From CBDUVZ01 sp965370805 (lineage in GTDB: Bacteria > Hydrothermota > Tepidihabitantia > Tepidihabitantales > Tepidihabitantaceae), in NCBI GenBank assembly GCA_965370805.1, contig CBDUVZ010000072.1:1-15467 (forward strand): a stretch of DNA of 15,467 bases, in the 5' to 3' direction. Under the pieces are notes generated by a model. The model saw only the letters and a list, made by a program, of their open reading frames with translations. It had not been told where the DNA came from and did no database searches. How positions within the stretch are numbered: the first letter of the stretch is position 1; every line of letters starts with the position of its first letter. Below, piece after piece: positions 11,985 through 15,467 of this stretch. The position numbers and the translations under genes are program-made.

Positions 11985-12688
11985 CCGGGATTCTGACACG
12001 GTTCCGGGTCAGCCGGTTCGCCTGGACCGTGCTGGTTGCTTTCTACTTCGTGGTGTTCTTCCGCAACTTCTTTGCCGACGCGGCGCCCGGGCGGATGGTT
12101 CTGCCGCTGGTGTTTGCCTGTTTGCTGGTGCTGTGGCTGGCGGTTGAGTACTACTTCGGGTCCCCGTTTTTCCAGTCCGGAGTCGTCGAGCCTTCCCCGC
12201 TGTGGCGTGGGGTGTTCGCTTTCTACGTCTATCCCTTTTTCGGATACGTGGCGGCCGATTCGCTGTGGTGGCACTGGACCCAGATTCCCTTTCCGGCATT
12301 CGTTCTCTGGATACCGGGGGTGGTTCTGTTCGCGCTTGGAGCCGGTGTCAGGCTGAACCTGCTGTTCGCCCTGGCGCGGATGGCTTCGAAGCAGTCCGGG
12401 CGAGGAGATGGCCGTTCCCGGCTGCCGGCACGGGAGTTCACGAACCTCTTCCTGCAGCGGAGGTGTCGACACCCGCGCTATCTGGCAACCCTGCTGCAAC
12501 TGGTCGGCGCGGCGCTGGCGTTCGGTTCCTGGGGCGGGTTGGCGCTCGTCCTGATTATCGGGCTGCCGTTGATCCTGGTGCAGGCAAAGCACGAGGACCG
12601 GCAACTGCGGTCGCTGCTGAAGGGCGAGTACGAACGGTACGTCCGGGAAGTGCCGCTATTCTGGCCCAGGCCGGGCCGGAACGGCTAG
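11981..12688 (+). CDS. Integral membrane methyltransferase-like protein (ICMT/PEMT family)
   Basis: This 235-residue protein has about five or six hydrophobic segments (about 13-28, 38-57, 77-95, 105-131, 166-181, 184-202). The C-terminal part carries the family signature RHPRY (163-167), then a hydrophobic pair, then HEDRQLRSLLKGEYERYVRE (204-223) and a terminal VPLFWPRPG. This is the SAM-binding region shared by isoprenylcysteine carboxyl methyltransferases and phospholipid N-methyltransferases (PF04191/PF04140 type). The substrate is probably a lipid or lipid-linked group, but it cannot be named. ATG at 11981 overlaps the lipoprotein stop (ATGA), so the two are one operon with coupled translation. 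Its TAG stop shares CTAG with the stop of the convergent gene. Confidence 0.82.
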   Translation: MTGILTRFRVSRFAWTVLVAFYFVVFFRNFFADAAPGRMVLPLVFACLLVLWLAVEYYFGSPFFQSGVVEPSPLWRGVFAFYVYPFFGYVAADSLWWHWTQIPFPAFVLWIPGVVLFALGAGVRLNLLFALARMASKQSGRGDGRSRLPAREFTNLFLQRRCRHPRYLATLLQLVGAALAFGSWGGLALVLIIGLPLILVQAKHEDRQLRSLLKGEYERYVREVPLFWPRPGRNG

Positions 12689-12697
12689 TCGGTCTTT
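12674..12697 (+). terminator. Possible weak terminator at the end of the two-gene operon
   Basis: A short hairpin GCCG-GAA-CGGC (12675-12685) is followed, 7 bases later, by TTTTT at 12693-12697. A GGCCC/GGGCC hairpin (12663-12677) competes with it. It lies within the last codons of the gene and inside the convergent coding sequence. The call is tentative. Confidence 0.3.
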
Positions 12698-15315
12698 TTC
12701 TCCCTGACGACAACCAGTTGATTCGGCTCCACGGCATTCAGCCGGACCAAGCTCTGCGGGCCGAATCTTACTTCAACCGATACCGGGGAATCGGATGGAC
12801 CAAGCCCGACCTGCTGGATGAATGAGTTCTGACTGGTGGTGCCGCTGCCGCCTTCGACCTCGCGGATCCAGACGTCATCGCCACGGGTGACCGTAATCCG
12901 GCACCCGATACCGGCCCGATTGGCCTCGGTGCCAACTACTTTGATCCGCAGCCAGTGATTCGGGTTCCGGGTGTCGTTGCGGAAGAGCTTCAGTCCTGAG
13001 CCGGAGCCGACAACCAGGTCCATGTCGCCGTCCCGGTCGATATCCGCGAATGCGCAGCCCCAGCCGTTGAACGCCCGCGTGCCGCTGAGCCAGGTGACGT
13101 CGCGGAACCGCACGGTCGAGTCAGGATGGGGTCGTCCCATGTTCTCGTAGAGGAACGAACGACGGTTCTCGTAGATGGACGTGATGTAGAGGTCAAGGTC
13201 GCCGTCGTTGTCCACATCGGCCCAGGCCGGGTTGGAATGGGTCTCCTCATACCTGATGCCGGCCGCAGCGCGGCGGTCGCGGAAGCGAGGGATTGAATCC
13301 GGCCCGAGGTTTTCGTACAGGCGGGAGCGGTTGGAGAATTCGATGTACCGGGGGTGGACGAGGTCGGCGGTGAACAGGTCGAGGTCGCCGTCGTTGTCGT
13401 AGTCCCCCCAAGCGGCCCCGATAGTGTGGCCGAACCACCCGTCGACTTCGTCGCCGGCAATGCCCAGCGCGGCCGCAGTGTTCTCGAAGGTCGAGTCACC
13501 CCGGTTGTGCCAGAGGAAGTTCTCCTGGAGCCGGTAGTTGGCGACAAAGCAGTCCTGCCGACCGTCGTCGTCATAGTCGGCCCAGGCAACTCCCCGGCCG
13601 GCACGGTCTTCCCCGTACGGCGGGATGATTTCCGCGTCGGTGGTGATGTCGGTGAATTCGCCGGGCCGGTTCTGGTACAGGCGGTCCGGCCAGTAGTTCT
13701 GCTCGGCCCGGTTCTCGTAGTTGGCGGCGTAGAGGTCAACGAGCCCATCGTTGTCGAAATCGGCCCAGGCCGCGCCTTCGGTCGGGCCCGGGTTGCTCGG
13801 ACGGCCGGTCTGCTTCGTGACGTCGCTGAACCTGCCCTGGCAGTTGCGCCAGAGCCGGTCGATCGTGTCGCCGCCGCACATGTAGAAGTCGAGCCAGCCG
13901 TCGTTGTCGAAGTCGGCCCAGACAGCACCCCGGCCCTTGGCGTTCTTCAGTCCGACCTTGCCGGTGACCTCGGTGAACCGGTTGCCGGAGTCGTTCCGGA
14001 ACAGCCGGGAGCCAGACACAAGCAGGTCGTCATAGCCATCATTGTCGTAGTCACCCCAGGCGACGCGGGAGCCTTTCAGGCTGTCAAGTCCGGCTTCGGC
14101 AGTGATGTCGGTGAACCGCGGGCCGTCGTAGGCTGCGGTTTTCCTCGCTCGGCTGACGAGTTTCGTTCCTTCCAATTCCCAGAGGCGCCGGAGGCCGGAA
14201 TCAGCCCGTGGACTCCAGCGGTTGCGCGAGTCGCCCTGAATCAGCGCGTTGACGAAAGCGTTCGCAGCCGCTGACGTGTCATTCGCCTGTTCGTTGATCT
14301 CGCCCAGGAGTGTATAGTACGGCCCGAGCGTGGCTTCGATGTCCGGGCCGAAGTTGGAGCCACTGGTCGCCTCGAGCAGCATGGTGCGGGCCGGCTCGAT
14401 GCTGTCAAGTGCCTGCAGGGCCTCGGCCAGGGCGAGCCGAGCGGAACCGTAGAGCGTTGGGTACTCGAGTTCCCATTGTTCCTGCGGTTTGTTTGGGGGT
14501 TTGGTGGCGTGCGGCTCGAGCGCAATCGCACGGCGGGCATAGGCCTCAGCGGTCCCGGGCTCGAGTTTCATCCGGTTGAGGATTGCGGCGGCGTACCGCG
14601 CCCGGAACGGGTCGTTCGGGTCGTCCGCGACCATCTCTTCCGCGGTCTGGAGCGCTCCGGTGGTATCCTCCAGACCGGAGAGCGAACTGAGGAGGTACAC
14701 GTACATGGTTGCGCGCCACTCGGTTTCCGGAAAGCGCCGCAGGAACCGGCCCAGCAGAGCGGCTTTCAGCGTGTCGTCGCGCCAGATCGGGTAGAGCGAG
14801 TCGTAGAACATGCCACCGATGATATCGTGGCCGCGGGGTGAGTTCGGGTGGTGGGTGGTCAGGAGCAGTCCTACTGCTTCCTTCAATACCGGATTCGCCA
14901 GCGCGAATCCATCGAACGCAAGTGTGAGGTTTTCCGGTGATGCCGCGGCACTGTCGCTTTCGGTCGTTGCCAGGACTTCCTTCGCAATCAGGGTTCTGGT
15001 TTCGGCGAGCCGGATCGAGTCGTCCTCGTGCAGGCGGTAGAGCGCGTGCCAGCGTCCGAGCCGGGCCGAATCGTTGGAGGGTTCCAGTTCCAGCGTCCGG
15101 TTCCACCAATGGAGGCTTGAATCGTACTTGCGCCAGTGGTCATAGACGTGCGCTAGGCTGCGGGTGGCGGTCGCGGCGGCCGAATCGAGGGTGCACTGCC
15201 GCGTGTACCGGGCAACTGCTGCATCGTAGTCGCGGCGGGCAAGCAAGCGGGTCAGTTCCGTTTCCGCCGTGCCGGCGGTGACGGCTCCGAGCAGGAAGAG
15301 CAGGACTGTTCTCAC
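12685..15315 (-). CDS. Secreted TPR / seven-repeat FG-GAP / UnbV-ASPIC protein
   Basis: This 876-residue protein starts with a signal peptide (MRTVLLFLLGAVTAGTA, 1-17). Residues about 20-385 are alpha-helical with TPR-like units (for example 50-80, 220-245, 252-268, 290-315 and 332-360). Residues 400-780 hold seven FG-GAP/VCBS repeats, each with a calcium-type loop DxDxDGxxD at 422, 468, 519, 580, 638, 700 and 758, preceded by FxDVT-like strands and followed by LYxN. That fits a seven-bladed propeller. Residues about 785-870 match the ASPIC/UnbV domain (NHWLRIKVVGTEANRAGIGC..., GGSGTTSQNS..., VGLGPS). Such proteins are envelope or extracellular, often adhesive or protein-binding; a specific role is not visible. 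I choose GTG 15315 because GGAGG precedes it and the signal peptide follows. The open frame reaches 15447, but that extension is Arg/Pro-rich and crosses the promoter. Confidence 0.88.
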   Translation of the reverse strand: MRTVLLFLLGAVTAGTAETELTRLLARRDYDAAVARYTRQCTLDSAAATATRSLAHVYDHWRKYDSSLHWWNRTLELEPSNDSARLGRWHALYRLHEDDSIRLAETRTLIAKEVLATTESDSAAASPENLTLAFDGFALANPVLKEAVGLLLTTHHPNSPRGHDIIGGMFYDSLYPIWRDDTLKAALLGRFLRRFPETEWRATMYVYLLSSLSGLEDTTGALQTAEEMVADDPNDPFRARYAAAILNRMKLEPGTAEAYARRAIALEPHATKPPNKPQEQWELEYPTLYGSARLALAEALQALDSIEPARTMLLEATSGSNFGPDIEATLGPYYTLLGEINEQANDTSAAANAFVNALIQGDSRNRWSPRADSGLRRLWELEGTKLVSRARKTAAYDGPRFTDITAEAGLDSLKGSRVAWGDYDNDGYDDLLVSGSRLFRNDSGNRFTEVTGKVGLKNAKGRGAVWADFDNDGWLDFYMCGGDTIDRLWRNCQGRFSDVTKQTGRPSNPGPTEGAAWADFDNDGLVDLYAANYENRAEQNYWPDRLYQNRPGEFTDITTDAEIIPPYGEDRAGRGVAWADYDDDGRQDCFVANYRLQENFLWHNRGDSTFENTAAALGIAGDEVDGWFGHTIGAAWGDYDNDGDLDLFTADLVHPRYIEFSNRSRLYENLGPDSIPRFRDRRAAAGIRYEETHSNPAWADVDNDGDLDLYITSIYENRRSFLYENMGRPHPDSTVRFRDVTWLSGTRAFNGWGCAFADIDRDGDMDLVVGSGSGLKLFRNDTRNPNHWLRIKVVGTEANRAGIGCRITVTRGDDVWIREVEGGSGTTSQNSFIQQVGLGPSDSPVSVEVRFGPQSLVRLNAVEPNQLVVVREKKTD

Positions 15316-15320
15316 GTATG

Positions 15321-15325
15321 CCTCC
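15321..15325 (-). promoter_or_regulatory. Shine-Dalgarno deciding the GTG start of the TPR/FG-GAP gene
   Basis: GGAGG (minus strand) lies 5 bases before GTG 15315. It chooses this start over the upstream ATG at 15447. Confidence 0.75.
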
Positions 15326-15349
15326 GTTGCATCAGGTTCAATCCATGAG

Positions 15350-15377
15350 AAGCTAATCCTGTCGGGCGGGAAGTCAA
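15350..15377 (-). promoter_or_regulatory. Probable promoter of the TPR/FG-GAP gene
   Basis: On the minus strand, TTGACT (15377-15372) and a weak -10 TAGCTT (15355-15350) are separated by 16 bases. The expected start near 15343 gives a leader of about 28 bases carrying the Shine-Dalgarno. The -10 box matches the consensus at only three positions. Confidence 0.5.
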
Positions 15378-15403
15378 GATGTCGGTCCGGAACGAAAAGG
15401 GCG

Positions 15404-15423
15404 CCCCGCCGAGCACGGCGGGG
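15404..15423 (-). terminator. GC-rich hairpin upstream of the TPR/FG-GAP gene, possible terminator
   Basis: CCCCGCCG pairs with CGGCGGGG around a 4-base loop. Read on the minus strand it is followed by CGCCCTTTTCG, a weak T-tract. It could end a minus-strand gene lying beyond the window edge. Confidence 0.4.
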
Positions 15424-15467
15424 GGGGAAGAAAAAACGGGACAGCACACCACAGAAAACCAGACACA

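Noticed and set aside
10770..11999. A 409-codon antisense open frame
   Set aside because: It mirrors the lipoprotein gene and has no ribosome binding site or domain.
13354..14274. A 306-codon plus-strand frame rich in Val and Gly
   Set aside because: It is the complement of the FG-GAP repeats; its pattern repeats with the same period as the real gene.

Overview
The window is GC-rich (around 60% by eye) and bacterial. Its core is a 17-gene ribosomal-protein operon (about 2386-9868) in the canonical S10-spc order: S10, L3, L4, L23, L2, S19, L22, S3, L16, L29, S17, L14, L24, L5, S14, S8, L6. The genes are packed with 1-14 base overlaps or very short gaps. A promoter and a structured leader of about 105 bases precede it. 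A strong hairpin terminator ends it directly after rplF, where most bacteria continue with rplR, rpsE, rpmD, rplO and secY.

The flanking genes are envelope or secreted proteins. Upstream (284-2233) is a secreted three-part protein: a six-repeat NGNTLI beta-propeller, an alpha/beta-hydrolase domain and a C-terminal T9SS/FlgD-like sorting domain. Downstream come a small DUF4190-like membrane protein on the minus strand, a tRNA-Glu(CTC), and a two-gene operon. That operon encodes a lipoprotein resembling a 5'-nucleotidase that has lost its metal-binding motifs, and an ICMT/PEMT-like integral membrane methyltransferase. Last, on the minus strand, is a large secreted TPR / seven-repeat FG-GAP / UnbV-ASPIC protein.

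The T9SS-like tail, the FG-GAP/UnbV protein and a Bacteroidetes-like rplB C-terminus (DHPM-GGGEG) suggest an uncultivated lineage in or near the FCB superphylum, for example a WOR-3/Stahlbacteria-like or TA06-like candidate phylum. This is inference and the confidence is low.

Expression signals are unusually readable. Six sigma70-type promoters were found, five with a 16-base spacer and the tRNA promoter with 17. At two of them (284 and 10707) the expected transcription start falls on the start codon, so these mRNAs look leaderless. The tRNA promoter would start transcription only about 2 bases before the mature 5' end. I see no CRISPR array, transposase or phage gene. The best candidates for new biology are the pseudo-nucleotidase lipoprotein paired with a membrane methyltransferase, the propeller-hydrolase fusion, the leaderless architecture and the early end of the spc operon.
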